Assembly (NCBI GenBank): GCA_934317215.1
Contig: CAKREH010000002.1
Span: 62,001-126,000 of the forward strand
DNA length: 64,000 nt
Origin: an uncultured Roseburia sp.
GTDB lineage: Bacteria > Bacillota > Clostridia > Lachnospirales > Lachnospiraceae
Reading direction: 5' to 3'
The notes beneath the pieces were generated by a model. That model made no database searches and was not told the DNA's origin. It saw only the letters and a list, made by a program, of their open reading frames with translations. Position numbers and translations under genes: made by a program. Of this stretch, positions 42,786-51,911 are shown piece after piece. Position 1 is the first letter of the stretch, and each line of letters opens with the position of its first letter.

Positions 42786-43961
42786 TTAATATTTTAGTTT
42801 CCCCAGTCCCCTCGCATACTCCTCCAGTTCCTGGTTTGCCTCATTGAGCGGCCCAAACTCTTCCACCGCACAGATACATTTCTTACAGCTGTCAATCAGC
42901 CGCTTTGCCGCCTGCACCTTATCCTGTCCAACCGGGTAAAATGCCTTTTCTGACACAACTTCTGACGCAAGTGCCACAGCCGCTTTGTACTCCACATCAT
43001 TTTCCTGCAGGATCCCTGCTGCAAATGGAATGTTTTCGCGCCACAGCCTGTTGTATACCGGGATGCCGCTGCCCGCACCGCCGATCACAAAAATCTGTGA
43101 ACTGACCGGATCTGGATTCTTCTTACCACATCCAAAATTTTTGCCAGAGCAATTCTCTGCACTAAAATCTCTCGAAACAACTGCCTTCTCATGTCCCGCA
43201 CACAAAAAAATCTGTCCCGTCACCGGATCAAAGCTCTGATCTGCCACACCGTATAGTTCCTGCACATAATTTCCGGCAAAAATCTCATCCGGTGTGCCGA
43301 CGCGGTCGATGCGGTCGCCTCTGACACAGGCGATCGTATCGGAAACCTTCTGCGCAAGGTCAAGCTCATGCAGTGACATAATGACCGCCATCTTTTTATC
43401 CCTAGCAAGCATGCGGATGTTTGTAAGTATATCCATCTTAAAGCCCATATCCAGATAGGAGGTCGGCTCGTCTAAGATCAGGATTTTTGTATCCTGACAG
43501 ATTGCCCGCGCAAGCATCAGACGCTGGCGCTGTCCGTCGCTGATCTTCATAAAATCCTGATCCTGCACTTCACCTGCATGGACAAGCGCGATCGCCTCAT
43601 CCACTTTTTCCCAGTCTTCTTTTGACAGGATGCCAAATCTTCCCGTATAAGGATAACGCCCGGAGGCAACCACTTCCCTGCCGCTCATCAGCTCCGTGCG
43701 GAGGCGTTCTGTCATGACCATGGACAATCGTCTGGAAATCTGGCTGTCTTTTAATTCATCCATGGATGCTTCGCCCAAAAATACGGTTCCATCCAGTTTC
43801 TTTAACTGCTTTGTAATCGTCTTTAAGATCGTGGATTTTCCGGAACCATTCGGCCCGATCAGTGTCAGTATCTCCCCCGGCCGGACAGAAAGATTCACAT
43901 CCCAGATCAAAGGTGTTTTATCATAGCCGACAGTCAGATGCTCTGTGCGGATCTCCTGCAT
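42786..43961 (-). CDS. FecE/BtuD-type ABC ATPase with C-terminal extension
   Basis: 391 residues. Residues 1-255 are an ABC ATPase of the iron/B12 class: Walker A LIGPNGSGKSTILKTI, signature KISDGQRQRLMLARAI (ISDGQ in place of LSGGQ), Walker B ILILDEPTSYLDMG and the H-loop MSLHELDLA. From about 280 a separate Rossmann-like domain starts (IFVIGGAGSGIPVYNRLWRE) and runs to a cysteine-bearing helix (RLIDSCKKCICAVEEF). Such tails occur in clostridial B12-related ATPases; the role is unknown. Last gene of the riboswitch operon, 6 bp after the permease. Confidence 0.88.
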   Translation of the reverse strand: MQEIRTEHLTVGYDKTPLIWDVNLSVRPGEILTLIGPNGSGKSTILKTITKQLKKLDGTVFLGEASMDELKDSQISRRLSMVMTERLRTELMSGREVVASGRYPYTGRFGILSKEDWEKVDEAIALVHAGEVQDQDFMKISDGQRQRLMLARAICQDTKILILDEPTSYLDMGFKMDILTNIRMLARDKKMAVIMSLHELDLAQKVSDTIACVRGDRIDRVGTPDEIFAGNYVQELYGVADQSFDPVTGQIFLCAGHEKAVVSRDFSAENCSGKNFGCGKKNPDPVSSQIFVIGGAGSGIPVYNRLWRENIPFAAGILQENDVEYKAAVALASEVVSEKAFYPVGQDKVQAAKRLIDSCKKCICAVEEFGPLNEANQELEEYARGLGKLKY

Positions 43962-43967
43962 ATATGA

Positions 43968-44972
43968 CTACCTCCCCTCCTGTTTTCTCAACATTGCTGC
44001 AATCACAACCGGCACCAGAAACAGTGCCGTGACCGAGCTGATGCTGATCTCCGTCGGCGCAAACACGGTTCTTGCGATTCCGTCACAAAAAAGTGTCACA
44101 ACCGCGCCACACAAAAAACACCCCGGAATCAGGATGATCGGGCGCGCTGTTTTTGTCGCCATCCTCACCAGATGCGGCACTGCGATTCCGACAAAGGAAA
44201 TCGGTCCCGCAAATGCCGTCACGCAGGCAGACAGAAGGCTTGATAAAAGAATCATCGTGACCCTCAACACTTTTACATTGACGCCGATATTTCTGGCATA
44301 TGCTTCCCCCATCTGATATGCCCCGATCGGTTTCGCCAGACAAAAAGTCACAAGCACTGCTGCACCGACGATCACGACGATCATTTTTATATTTTCCCAT
44401 GTCATGCCGGAAAAACTTCCCATCGACCAGTTGTGAAGATTGACGATATTCGAATCGCTGGCAAATGTGACGCAGAAGTCCGTGATGGCGGAACAGATAT
44501 AACCGATCATAATCCCACAGACCACCAGCAGCGACATTTTTGACACGCGAAATGAGATTAAAAGCACGAATCCCATGGCAAGCATGGAACCCACAAACGC
44601 AGCCATAACCATGCCAAAGGAACTGATCATAATGCCTTTTCCCAGCAGGAAAATCATGGTAAGCGCCACCACCAGTTTTGCGCCGGATGAAATTCCAAGC
44701 ACATACGGTCCTGCAATCGGATTCTGGAAAAAGCTCTGGAGTAAAAATCCCGACACTGACAGTGCTCCTCCTAACAAGATCGCAGCAAGGATGCGCGGCA
44801 GTCTGATTTTCCACACGATCTGTGAAAATGTCTCATCTTTTCCACTTCCCGCAAGGATTGCAAACAGATCCGATGTGGATATGTCCACACTTCCCGCTCC
44901 GACATTCCATAAAAACAATACCGATAATATGATAATTGCAACAACAAAAGAGATGATATAACGTTTTTTCAT
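43968..44972 (-). CDS. FecCD/BtuC family ABC permease
   Basis: 334 residues, about ten membrane helices. Family marks: IRLPRILAAILLGGALSVSG, then GFLLQSFFQNPIAGPYVLGI and the ABC contact region FAGPISFVGIAVPHLVRMAT. It forms the channel of a corrinoid, heme or siderophore importer. It follows the binding lipoprotein by 28 bp. The cobalamin riboswitch upstream favours a corrinoid. Confidence 0.93.
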   Translation of the reverse strand: MKKRYIISFVVAIIILSVLFLWNVGAGSVDISTSDLFAILAGSGKDETFSQIVWKIRLPRILAAILLGGALSVSGFLLQSFFQNPIAGPYVLGISSGAKLVVALTMIFLLGKGIMISSFGMVMAAFVGSMLAMGFVLLISFRVSKMSLLVVCGIMIGYICSAITDFCVTFASDSNIVNLHNWSMGSFSGMTWENIKMIVVIVGAAVLVTFCLAKPIGAYQMGEAYARNIGVNVKVLRVTMILLSSLLSACVTAFAGPISFVGIAVPHLVRMATKTARPIILIPGCFLCGAVVTLFCDGIARTVFAPTEISISSVTALFLVPVVIAAMLRKQEGR

Positions 44973-45000
44973 GATTTCCTCTGGTTTATATGAATTCCTG

Positions 45001-46632
45001 TCAGTTGATTTTCTTCAAAAACCGGTACTCTGCATCCGTTTCCCCATTCAGTACCTTATTGAGATCCTCAATGAAATCACAGGTTCCACTGGTCTGCTGG
45101 TAAAAATTGCTTCCGGTTGTGTAGACCTGCCCTGATTTTACTGCTTTAAAGTCGGCAAACAGACTGTTTTTCTGTACCAGTTCATCGATCGATGTCAGTT
45201 CTCCCTCTATTGTACCATTGTAAATGAGAATATCAGCATCTTTTTCGGCCGCATAGAAATCTTCCATCTGCATTTTTAATGTGGAAAGTGCATTTTCCTC
45301 TTCCGGGACATAACCATTTAAGGAATAGGTGCCCCCCGCAAGTTCGATCATTGATGATACATAATCATTTGGTTTCCGTACCGTGATCGTTCCATCCGAT
45401 GCAACTGCAAAAAATGCTACCGACAGCCCCGTTTTTTCTTTTTCCAAAATCGGCTCAATATGTGCTGCCTGTGCATCAAAAAACGCTTTGGCCTGCTGTT
45501 CTCTCCCGAACAAAACGCCAAAAAGTTTTATCCATTCCAGTCTTCCAAGCGGATGTTTTTCATAACTGGAGCGTTCGATCATGACCTTGATCCCAAGTTC
45601 TTCTAATTTTTCCTTCACTTCCGGGTTGTGCGTGATCATTGTATTTTCAATCGCAAACGTGCATCCACCGGAAAGTAAAAGTTCATAGTCAGGCGCACTG
45701 TATTTCCCGGCATAGATCAGATTTCCCGCTGCCATCGCATCTGCCGCCTCTTTGACATACCAGTCTTTTTCTTTTACTCCTGTATATTTCAGATCGGAGA
45801 CAGCACCGATCTGGCAGACTAAATCCATCACCGCACTCGACACCAGATATACATTTTCAAGCGGCTGTTGTAAAACTGTCACATCTGCCGGAACATCCGC
45901 CGGCACTTTGACACCTTTTGGCACAAGCAAAAAACGACCGTTATCCACGATCGTAATCAGCTTATAAGCACCATATTGTTCTACTTCAAACTGATCGGCG
46001 CAGGATAACTCCATACGCCCATTGCAGTCTAAGTCTTTAAAATCTGCCGTTTCCGGAAATTGAAAAGTCAGGGTGTAATCAATCTCATGCGGCGTACTCA
46101 TTGCCGTCGTATCACCGATCACATCCATCTCACATGGGATTCCATCGATTGGAAATGTGAATGTAGAGTTTCCACCCTCATTTTCATTGAGATATTTCTC
46201 CCCGTTCACGATCATGTAATCGTAATGCGTACTGCTCCATATGATCGTCGCATATGCCACTCCATCCTTCACAGTAACTTTCGCCTGTGAATCCACAGTT
46301 GCTTTTCCGCTGCCGCCTGCTAATGTGACTTCCACCGTATACTCGCCATCCTCAGGAACTGAGACTTCTGTGCCGTCTGTCTGTTCTGCGGCATCATTTC
46401 CAGTCATGCTTTCTTCCGTTCCATCCTGATCTGCAGTTCCCTGCACATTTTCTTCTGCTGCCTGTGCATTTTTCTCTGTGGCTGTACCTGCCGCTCCCTG
46501 TACACTTTCCGCAGCTGTCTGACCAGCCCCGCCTTCTACTGCAGCGGCATTATTTTTTGCACCGCATCCCGTGAATATCTGCATGCACATCATTGCGGAT
46601 AAGATTACTGCGGTCACTCTCTTTTTATTCAT
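45001..46632 (-). CDS. FecB/BtuF-type binding lipoprotein with N-terminal NEAT-like domain
   Basis: 543 residues from the ATG at 46632 (SD GGAG). A signal with lipobox FTGC23 is followed by a Glu/Ala/Thr linker to about 95. Residues 95-220 look like a NEAT or iron-transport-associated beta domain (VKDGVAYATIIWSSTHYDYM). The class III binding domain follows from 255 (VTVLQQPLENVYLVSSAVMD, KEAADAMAAGNLIYAGKYSA). It catches the ligand on the cell surface. The two-domain build is unusual for a BtuF and may allow handover of a porphyrin or corrinoid. Confidence 0.82.
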   Translation of the reverse strand: MNKKRVTAVILSAMMCMQIFTGCGAKNNAAAVEGGAGQTAAESVQGAAGTATEKNAQAAEENVQGTADQDGTEESMTGNDAAEQTDGTEVSVPEDGEYTVEVTLAGGSGKATVDSQAKVTVKDGVAYATIIWSSTHYDYMIVNGEKYLNENEGGNSTFTFPIDGIPCEMDVIGDTTAMSTPHEIDYTLTFQFPETADFKDLDCNGRMELSCADQFEVEQYGAYKLITIVDNGRFLLVPKGVKVPADVPADVTVLQQPLENVYLVSSAVMDLVCQIGAVSDLKYTGVKEKDWYVKEAADAMAAGNLIYAGKYSAPDYELLLSGGCTFAIENTMITHNPEVKEKLEELGIKVMIERSSYEKHPLGRLEWIKLFGVLFGREQQAKAFFDAQAAHIEPILEKEKTGLSVAFFAVASDGTITVRKPNDYVSSMIELAGGTYSLNGYVPEEENALSTLKMQMEDFYAAEKDADILIYNGTIEGELTSIDELVQKNSLFADFKAVKSGQVYTTGSNFYQQTSGTCDFIEDLNKVLNGETDAEYRFLKKIN

Positions 46633-46647
46633 ACAAATCTCCATTTA

Positions 46648-48303
46648 TTAGTTATCTGTCTCCTGCGGATCAGAAACGCTTACTTTGTGATCGTACCACT
46701 CGCCTTTTGTGCCGAGGATTGCAAGATCAAATTCTTCATCTAATGCTTCTACCGGCACATCAAAACCATATACCTCGTCGGTGGTTCCATCACTGTATTT
46801 TACGGTATCCGTTGTCGGCTCTAAAATATCAGCACCGTCTTTTTTCGCATCATCTGCCGTTCCGACAAAGAGATTTACAATTTTTTTTGAAACAAGGCTG
46901 ATATGGATCGTCATTTTTCCGTTTTCTACGGTAAGAATACCTCGTCCCTCATCTGCCTCATTTACATGAAACATACTGCTGTCTGTGTCAAACTTTGCGG
47001 TATAAACACCATCCTCGAGAGTACCAACGGTACTCTCTGTGGTGGATGTTGACTCAAGGTCTCCAAGGGAATCAATTGCATCTTTTGTATGATCAATATA
47101 GATCTGCTGGATTGCTTCGATTCTGCCAAGTCCTGAAATCTGTGTATCAACGCTGTCAAAATATCCACTTGCTGTGAACTGGCTCTTCCAGGAATCTTCG
47201 TCGTCACCTGCCATATCGTTGTTTGCATGATCTCCTGCAACAACCATAAGAGGTCTTAAAACAACTTTTGTATAACCAGCTTCTTTTACAGCCTCGATCA
47301 CATTTTCGCATGCTGTCTCTTCCGGCTCACCCTCAACAGTTCCGATAAACACATTATCATAGGAAAGATCTTTCATCTGTGCTGCCATCTGGCTGTAGCT
47401 TACCTTTGCAGAATGAGAAGTTCCATGTCCCATAAATACAAATGCAGTTCCATCTTCTTTTGCTGCATCTAAAGAATCATATCCTGCTGTCTTTACTGCC
47501 TCTGCTGTAATTGCTTCTGCAACTTTTGCCTTATCCTCATTGATCACAGTTGCATCGGATCCTACTTCACCAAGCATTGGCTCTGCAACGGTAACTGTCT
47601 CAAATTTGTCTTTGTAATTGTCAAGTGTCTCTACCAGCTCATCATACTCTGCACCATGCATTAAGTGTGTCGGCTGAACAACAAGATTTTTTACTCCGTT
47701 GTCAACAGCTCTCTCTAATGCCTGATCCACGTTATCGATTTTTTCATCATCTCTTGCCTGTACATGGTTGATGATGATCTGTGCGGTAAATGCTCTTCTT
47801 ACAGACCAGTCCGGGTATGCTGCTTCCAGCGCTTTCTCAATTCCACCGATATCCTCAGCACGGCTGTCATTGAAGGAAGTACCAAAACTTACGACCAGAA
47901 GCTCGTTCTCTCCGATATTATCCGCATTTAACGGATCATCCTTTGCGGCATCTCCTGTATCTCTTCCAAAATAGTCCGGATCTGCGTTTTCACCGGAAAC
48001 TAATTCCTTCTGTGCATCTGTCAACGCATCCCATGCCTCCTTTGCCTCTGCACACTGTGCGTCCGTATTGTCATTTCTTGTCTGAACATAGATCGCATCG
48101 ATCAGTTCTGCGACATGATCGGCTGCTGCCTGATCGTCAACTTCCGTGCTCTCTACGGTTTCTGTTGCCTCTGTTTTCTCTGAAGATACTGTCTCAGAGG
48201 TTTTTGCTATGTCTGTTGCTGCTGTGTTGCTGCTTCCGCATCCGGCGACCATACCTGTTGCAAGCGCTAATGTGGTAAGTAACGCAATGGTTCTTTTCTT
48301 CAT
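46648..48303 (-). CDS. CbiK-like cobaltochelatase lipoprotein with C-terminal NEAT-like domain
   Basis: 551 residues from the ATG at 48303. Signal MKKRTIALLTTLALATGMVA with lipobox Cys22, then a Thr/Glu linker and a short helical insert. Residues about 125-400 are CbiK: LLVVSFGTSFNDSRAEDIGG, VVQPTHLMHGAEYD and AFVFMGHGTSHSAK, with the metal-binding His, and VVLRPLMVVAGDHANNDM. The last 120 residues are a beta domain like that of the next gene. CbiK puts cobalt into sirohydrochlorin in the cytosol; an exported, lipid-anchored form is more likely a corrinoid, tetrapyrrole or metal-binding surface protein. First gene of the B12 riboswitch operon. Confidence 0.82.
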   Translation of the reverse strand: MKKRTIALLTTLALATGMVAGCGSSNTAATDIAKTSETVSSEKTEATETVESTEVDDQAAADHVAELIDAIYVQTRNDNTDAQCAEAKEAWDALTDAQKELVSGENADPDYFGRDTGDAAKDDPLNADNIGENELLVVSFGTSFNDSRAEDIGGIEKALEAAYPDWSVRRAFTAQIIINHVQARDDEKIDNVDQALERAVDNGVKNLVVQPTHLMHGAEYDELVETLDNYKDKFETVTVAEPMLGEVGSDATVINEDKAKVAEAITAEAVKTAGYDSLDAAKEDGTAFVFMGHGTSHSAKVSYSQMAAQMKDLSYDNVFIGTVEGEPEETACENVIEAVKEAGYTKVVLRPLMVVAGDHANNDMAGDDEDSWKSQFTASGYFDSVDTQISGLGRIEAIQQIYIDHTKDAIDSLGDLESTSTTESTVGTLEDGVYTAKFDTDSSMFHVNEADEGRGILTVENGKMTIHISLVSKKIVNLFVGTADDAKKDGADILEPTTDTVKYSDGTTDEVYGFDVPVEALDEEFDLAILGTKGEWYDHKVSVSDPQETDN

Positions 48304-48352
48304 AATACTCTCCATTCCTGCGTGTGAAAACTCTTATTTTTCACACTGCTCT
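48304..48352 (-). repeat. Modular hairpin leader repeat, short form, before the CbiK-like gene
   Basis: Only the GTGTGAAAAAT-type hairpin (GTGTGAAAAATAAG with CTTTTCACACG-like arm, one change) and the GGAATGGAG SD module are present; the two middle hairpins of the full form are missing. Confidence 0.65.
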
Positions 48353-48394
48353 CCTTATTATAATATATCGTCCATAGCACACAGGAGATTTTTC

Positions 48395-48440
48395 CGCACA
48401 AAGAAACACTCCGCCTGATTGTAAAGGGCGGAGTAATAAG
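48395..48440 (-). terminator. Terminator-like hairpin of the riboswitch expression platform
   Basis: ACTCCGCC pairs with GGCGGAGT around an 11-base loop, followed by GTTTCTTT in the transcript. It lies between the aptamer and the gene, so ligand-dependent termination is likely. Confidence 0.55.
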
Positions 48441-48511
48441 TCTGCACAAATAAGCTGGCAGTCTGACAGCTTACTCTTACGGTACGACCAATTACTCGTG
48501 ATCCGGGAAAT

Positions 48512-48690
48512 ATTTTCCCTGTACCAGACAACTGGCAGGTTTCCTGGCTGAAAGATCATCACACAGATTCCGCCTTCCCAATATACTGCAAAGTACATCA
48601 GTGACTTATCTTTGGAATCTGCACTCCCTAATCACAGTGACGAGATCGTACAGGAATCGCACCTGTTTCCCTTTTAACCGGCCTATTTTT
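48512..48690 (-). promoter_or_regulatory. Cobalamin riboswitch aptamer
   Basis: In transcript order: AAAAGGGAAACAGGTGCGAT with TCCTGTACGATCTCGTCACT, a GTGATTAGGGAGTGCAG arm, TTGGGAAGGCGGAAT, and the B12 box CAGCCAGGAAACCTGCC. All conserved cobalamin-riboswitch segments are in order. It controls the CbiK-like gene and the ABC importer genes after it. Confidence 0.92.
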
Positions 48691-48823
48691 AAAATGAAAA
48701 ATATACTGTACTTTATGTACTGCTCCATTTCCCGGATAAAAACAGCCGGCACCAATTATCTTCTCTATGAAACTTTTAATATACTAGCATATCCACTCCC
48801 TATTTACAACAACCACTTTTCTC

Positions 48824-48851
48824 TTGCAAATCATTCAAAATATGGTATACT
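48824..48851 (+). promoter_or_regulatory. Promoter of tRNA-Ser
   Basis: TTGCAA (48824-48829), 16 bases, TATACT (48846-48851), about 25 bp before the tRNA. Confidence 0.6.
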
Positions 48852-48876
48852 AATCAAGTATTTGCAAAATATATCC

Positions 48877-48962
48877 GGAGACGTATCGAAGTGGTCATAA
48901 CGGGGCGCACTCGAAATGCGTTAGCCCTCCGGGGCACGAGGGTTCGAATCCCTCCGTCTCCG
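48877..48962 (+). tRNA. tRNA-Ser (anticodon CGA)
   Basis: Acceptor GGAGACG pairs with CGTCTCC, discriminator G at 48962. Anticodon stem GCGCA/TGCGT closes loop CTCGAAA, giving CGA, which reads UCG. A long variable arm (GCCCTCCGGGGC) and T arm GAGGGTTCGAATCCCTC confirm a class II serine tRNA. CCA is not encoded. Confidence 0.95.
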
Positions 48963-48968
48963 CTCATC

Positions 48969-49015
48969 AAAAAGGAAACACGATTTGTTTTATATTTGTG
49001 TTTCCTTTTTTCTTT
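48969..49015 (+). terminator. Terminator of tRNA-Ser
   Basis: AAAAAGGAAACAC (48969-48981) pairs with GTGTTTCCTTTTT (48998-49010), then TCTTTT. Confidence 0.85.
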
Positions 49016-49090
49016 TCGCACTTTTTCGTGATTCCCCACAATTTCATAGCTAAAGTACTATGTTTTCTTATAATTTATGTCTACCATTTT

Positions 49091-49119
49091 TTGCCAAAAA
49101 GTAGTAAAATAAGGATAAT
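49091..49119 (+). promoter_or_regulatory. Promoter of the first chemoreceptor gene
   Basis: TTGCCA (49091-49096), 17 bases, GATAAT (49114-49119), a fair sigmaA pair. A weaker sigma28-like reading (TAAA then GATAA) overlaps it. Confidence 0.5.
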
Positions 49120-49148
49120 TAATCCAAGATAAGGGGAGATTGATATCC

Positions 49149-50930
49149 ATGAAAAGCAAAAGCGTAAAAAATTCACTGACACTCATGTGTCTTATGACCG
49201 TTCTTGTATCTGTCATAGTCATTGGCGGTATTTCAATTTCAAATATCAGCACTATGACTTCCACAGCAAACAAGAATTATGAAAATGCCAGGTTAGACGG
49301 GTACAATACCGAGATCAAAAGCCAGGTACAGTCTGTCATTGCTATCTTACAGGCAGAATACGACAAATCCCAAAATGGTCTTCTGACCGAAGACGAAGCC
49401 AAAAAAGAAGCTGCAGAAATCGTCCGCAATATGCGTTACAGGGATGATGGAAGCGGCTATTTCTGGATCGATGATACCGACTACAACCTCGTTATGCACC
49501 CGATCTTAGCTGATCAGGAAGGCAATAACCGTTACGATCTGACAGATCAGAATGGTATCAAGATCATTCAGGAGATCATGAAGGTCTCGACCGGTTCTGA
49601 CGGCGGCGGCTTCAATGAATTTTATTTTACGAAAGCCGATGGTGTTACCGTAGCACCAAAGATCGCGTACTCTCAAATCTTTACCCCATGGAACTGGGTT
49701 GTTTCCACCGGTAACTATGTAGATGATATGGAAGCGGAAATGAATAGTTCCAAAAACGAAGTTCAGGCGAAATACCATACTATGATCACAGTCATAATCA
49801 TAATTGATCTGGCTTTTGCGGTTGTCGTTTTTATTGCTTCCCGTATTTTCGGTAATTCGATCTGCAGACCTTTGATTGAGATCCAGAATTTTGCAAACAG
49901 GATGTCGACCGGGGATTTGACTACCGGAGTCAGTGTTTCAAGTAACAATGAACTTGGTAAAACAGCCGGTGCGCTTGATCTTGCACAGCAGGAAGTTGTC
50001 GGACTTATCTCCAACATTGACGGAGTTTCCTCTCATTTACAGTCCGCCGTTTCGGATTTCAAAAAGAATTTTGACAGCATGAACGAATCTATCCAGAGCG
50101 TTTCCGCTGCAATCAATGAAATTGCACAAAACAGCAACTCTCAGGCAGCATCAACTTCAAGTGCCTCTGAAAATATTGCTGAAATTGCCGATGGCATTGC
50201 AGATACTTCCTCAGAAATGGAATCTCTTGATCAGAATGCACAGCTGATGCAGGATCGTTCCAATAAGTCCATGGAAACTTTACACAGACTGATCGATGTC
50301 AATTCTACAACCAAGACTGATATTGATTCTATGTATAACCAGACTGCCCAGACAAATGATTCCGTCAACAAGATCAGTCAGGCAGCTACCTTGATCAGCG
50401 AAATTGCATCCCAGACCAACCTGCTTTCTTTAAACGCTTCCATTGAGGCAGCGAGAGCCGGTGAAGCCGGACGTGGATTTGCAGTTGTTGCAGAAGAGAT
50501 CGGCGGACTTGCTACCCAGTCTGCACAGACAGTCAGTGAGATCAACAATATCATTAGTGAGTTAAGCCAGAACTCCGAAAAATCTATGGAGCTGATGAAA
50601 AAAATGAGTGAGGCTTCCGACGAACAGGTTGCAGCTCTTGAAAGCACACAGCAGATGTTTGAAGACTTAAAAGGTGCTCTCGATTCCTGTATGGCGTCCA
50701 TCCAGACCATTACCGGAAAGATCCAGAATGTCAATTCTCAGCGTGAGCTTGTCACAGAGAGTATCGATACCCTGACACAGCTTGCAACCGACAATGCATC
50801 CTCCACAGAAGAAACTTCCGCAATGGCAGCCGAGCTCGATGCCGTTGTCCGTAAATCTTCGGATCTGGTATCTGCTTTAGCAGATGATATTGAAAAGCTT
50901 TCTGCAGATATGAAACAGTTTAAGCTGTAA
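49149..50930 (+). CDS. Methyl-accepting chemotaxis protein with single Cache sensor
   Basis: 593 residues from the ATG at 49149 (AAGGGGAGA nine bases upstream). A first membrane helix at about 10-30, a Cache_2-type sensor at 40-190 (MRYRDDGSGYFWIDDTDYNL, then VMHPILADQEGNNRYD and WNWVVSTGNYVDDM), a second helix at about 205-230, HAMP, then the signalling domain with hairpin tip EIASQTNLLSLNASIEAARA and GRGFAVVAEEI. Single Cache domains bind small organic acids or similar ligands. It signals to CheA/CheW, linked to the flagellar genes at the window start. Confidence 0.94.
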   Translation: MKSKSVKNSLTLMCLMTVLVSVIVIGGISISNISTMTSTANKNYENARLDGYNTEIKSQVQSVIAILQAEYDKSQNGLLTEDEAKKEAAEIVRNMRYRDDGSGYFWIDDTDYNLVMHPILADQEGNNRYDLTDQNGIKIIQEIMKVSTGSDGGGFNEFYFTKADGVTVAPKIAYSQIFTPWNWVVSTGNYVDDMEAEMNSSKNEVQAKYHTMITVIIIIDLAFAVVVFIASRIFGNSICRPLIEIQNFANRMSTGDLTTGVSVSSNNELGKTAGALDLAQQEVVGLISNIDGVSSHLQSAVSDFKKNFDSMNESIQSVSAAINEIAQNSNSQAASTSSASENIAEIADGIADTSSEMESLDQNAQLMQDRSNKSMETLHRLIDVNSTTKTDIDSMYNQTAQTNDSVNKISQAATLISEIASQTNLLSLNASIEAARAGEAGRGFAVVAEEIGGLATQSAQTVSEINNIISELSQNSEKSMELMKKMSEASDEQVAALESTQQMFEDLKGALDSCMASIQTITGKIQNVNSQRELVTESIDTLTQLATDNASSTEETSAMAAELDAVVRKSSDLVSALADDIEKLSADMKQFKL

Positions 50931-50966
50931 ATCATATGAACTATATACAAATTAATATTTAATCCC

Positions 50967-51004
50967 AAAAAACCGTGCGATAATTTTAATCCGCACGGTT
51001 TTTC
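50967..51004 (+). terminator. Terminator between chemoreceptor and cupin genes
   Basis: AAAAACCGTGCG (50968-50979) pairs with CGCACGGTTTTT (50992-51003), usable from both sides. Confidence 0.87.
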
Positions 51005-51098
51005 ATATCTTTGTTTTCCGCCGGTCAGATAACTATATCCTGCTGCGGCGGTTCATCTGTCTATCTTTCCTGATTTTTTAAATGCGCTGCCTGACCCA

Positions 51099-51434
51099 CT
51101 AAAAAGCCACTGTAAGAAGCATTTTAAAACGTGTCACAGCCTTAAGTGCATGGGAAATACCTTTTGGCATAATAATGGACTCGCCTTCTTTTACGATATT
51201 TGGCACTCCGTCGATCGTGATCTCTGCTTCACCCTCTAAGATCTGAACCATCGCATCCCCGCCTGCTGCGTGTGCACTGATCCCCTCACCTGCATCGAAT
51301 GCAAATACCGTCATTCCAACACCCGGCTGCTGTACAAGTGTCATGCTTGCTATTTTTCCAGCTTCATAGTCTACAAGATCTTTCAGACAAAATGCTTTTC
51401 TGTGCTCTACGTTTTTGATTAATTTTTCTTCCAT
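51099..51434 (-). CDS. Small cupin domain protein
   Basis: 111 residues, a single cupin barrel. GEGISAHAAGGDAMVQILEG is motif 1 (His present, second His replaced) and PKGISHALKAV motif 2. Function unknown; such proteins are often called quercetinase- or Pirin-like by automatic tools without evidence. It is a paralogue of the next gene, from which it is parted by 91 bp. Confidence 0.8.
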   Translation of the reverse strand: MEEKLIKNVEHRKAFCLKDLVDYEAGKIASMTLVQQPGVGMTVFAFDAGEGISAHAAGGDAMVQILEGEAEITIDGVPNIVKEGESIIMPKGISHALKAVTRFKMLLTVAF

Positions 51435-51525
51435 GATTTTTCTCTTCTCTGCTATAAAAATTCTTACCGTCCGTAAAATAAACTGAAACCATTATAAATC
51501 TGTATTTTACAGATATCACGTACAC

Positions 51526-51858
51526 CTAACCGGTTACGGTAATCTGCATGATTTTAAATGCTCCATTTCCCTTCACGCCATGTGAAATGCCTTCCGGGAT
51601 CATGAGCGTTTCACCTTTTTGCAGCGGATAGTTCTGATCTTTCGTGTATATATATGCTTCACCGTCTAACAGCACATACATGGTATCTCCGGGATATTCT
51701 TCTTCCCGGACATCCTCGCCGTCTGCAAATGCGAGCATTGTCATGCGCACATGATCACTGTTTGAGAGTGACATGCTGACTACCTGATGCTCGCGGATGT
51801 CGATCAGGTGATCTAAGGGCTGGGCTTTTTCGGTGGGCAGGTTTTTTAATGTTGACAT
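51526..51858 (-). CDS. Small cupin domain protein, paralogue
   Basis: 110 residues from the ATG at 51858 (GAGGTG nine bases upstream). Shares with the neighbour the layout (D-x-x-x-x-x-V-S-M-x-L, then EEYPGDTMYVLLDGEAYIYT and IPEGISHGVKGNGAFKIMQI). Motif 1 lacks His (REEEYPGD), so metal binding is doubtful. The large palindromic element starts 54 bp upstream. Confidence 0.8.
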   Translation of the reverse strand: MSTLKNLPTEKAQPLDHLIDIREHQVVSMSLSNSDHVRMTMLAFADGEDVREEEYPGDTMYVLLDGEAYIYTKDQNYPLQKGETLMIPEGISHGVKGNGAFKIMQITVTG

Positions 51859-51911
51859 TGTTGGGTTCACCTCTATTTTGTGGTTTGTGTTGTGTAAATC
51901 CATAGTTGCGG

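Noticed and set aside
44083..44814. 243-codon frame inside the FecCD permease gene
   Set aside because: Cys/His/Arg-rich shadow of the permease in another frame; the permease has clear family motifs and an SD.
49100..49130. Sigma28 promoter for the first chemoreceptor
   Set aside because: TAAA and GATAA are present but the CCGATAT core seen in the two flagellar promoters is missing.
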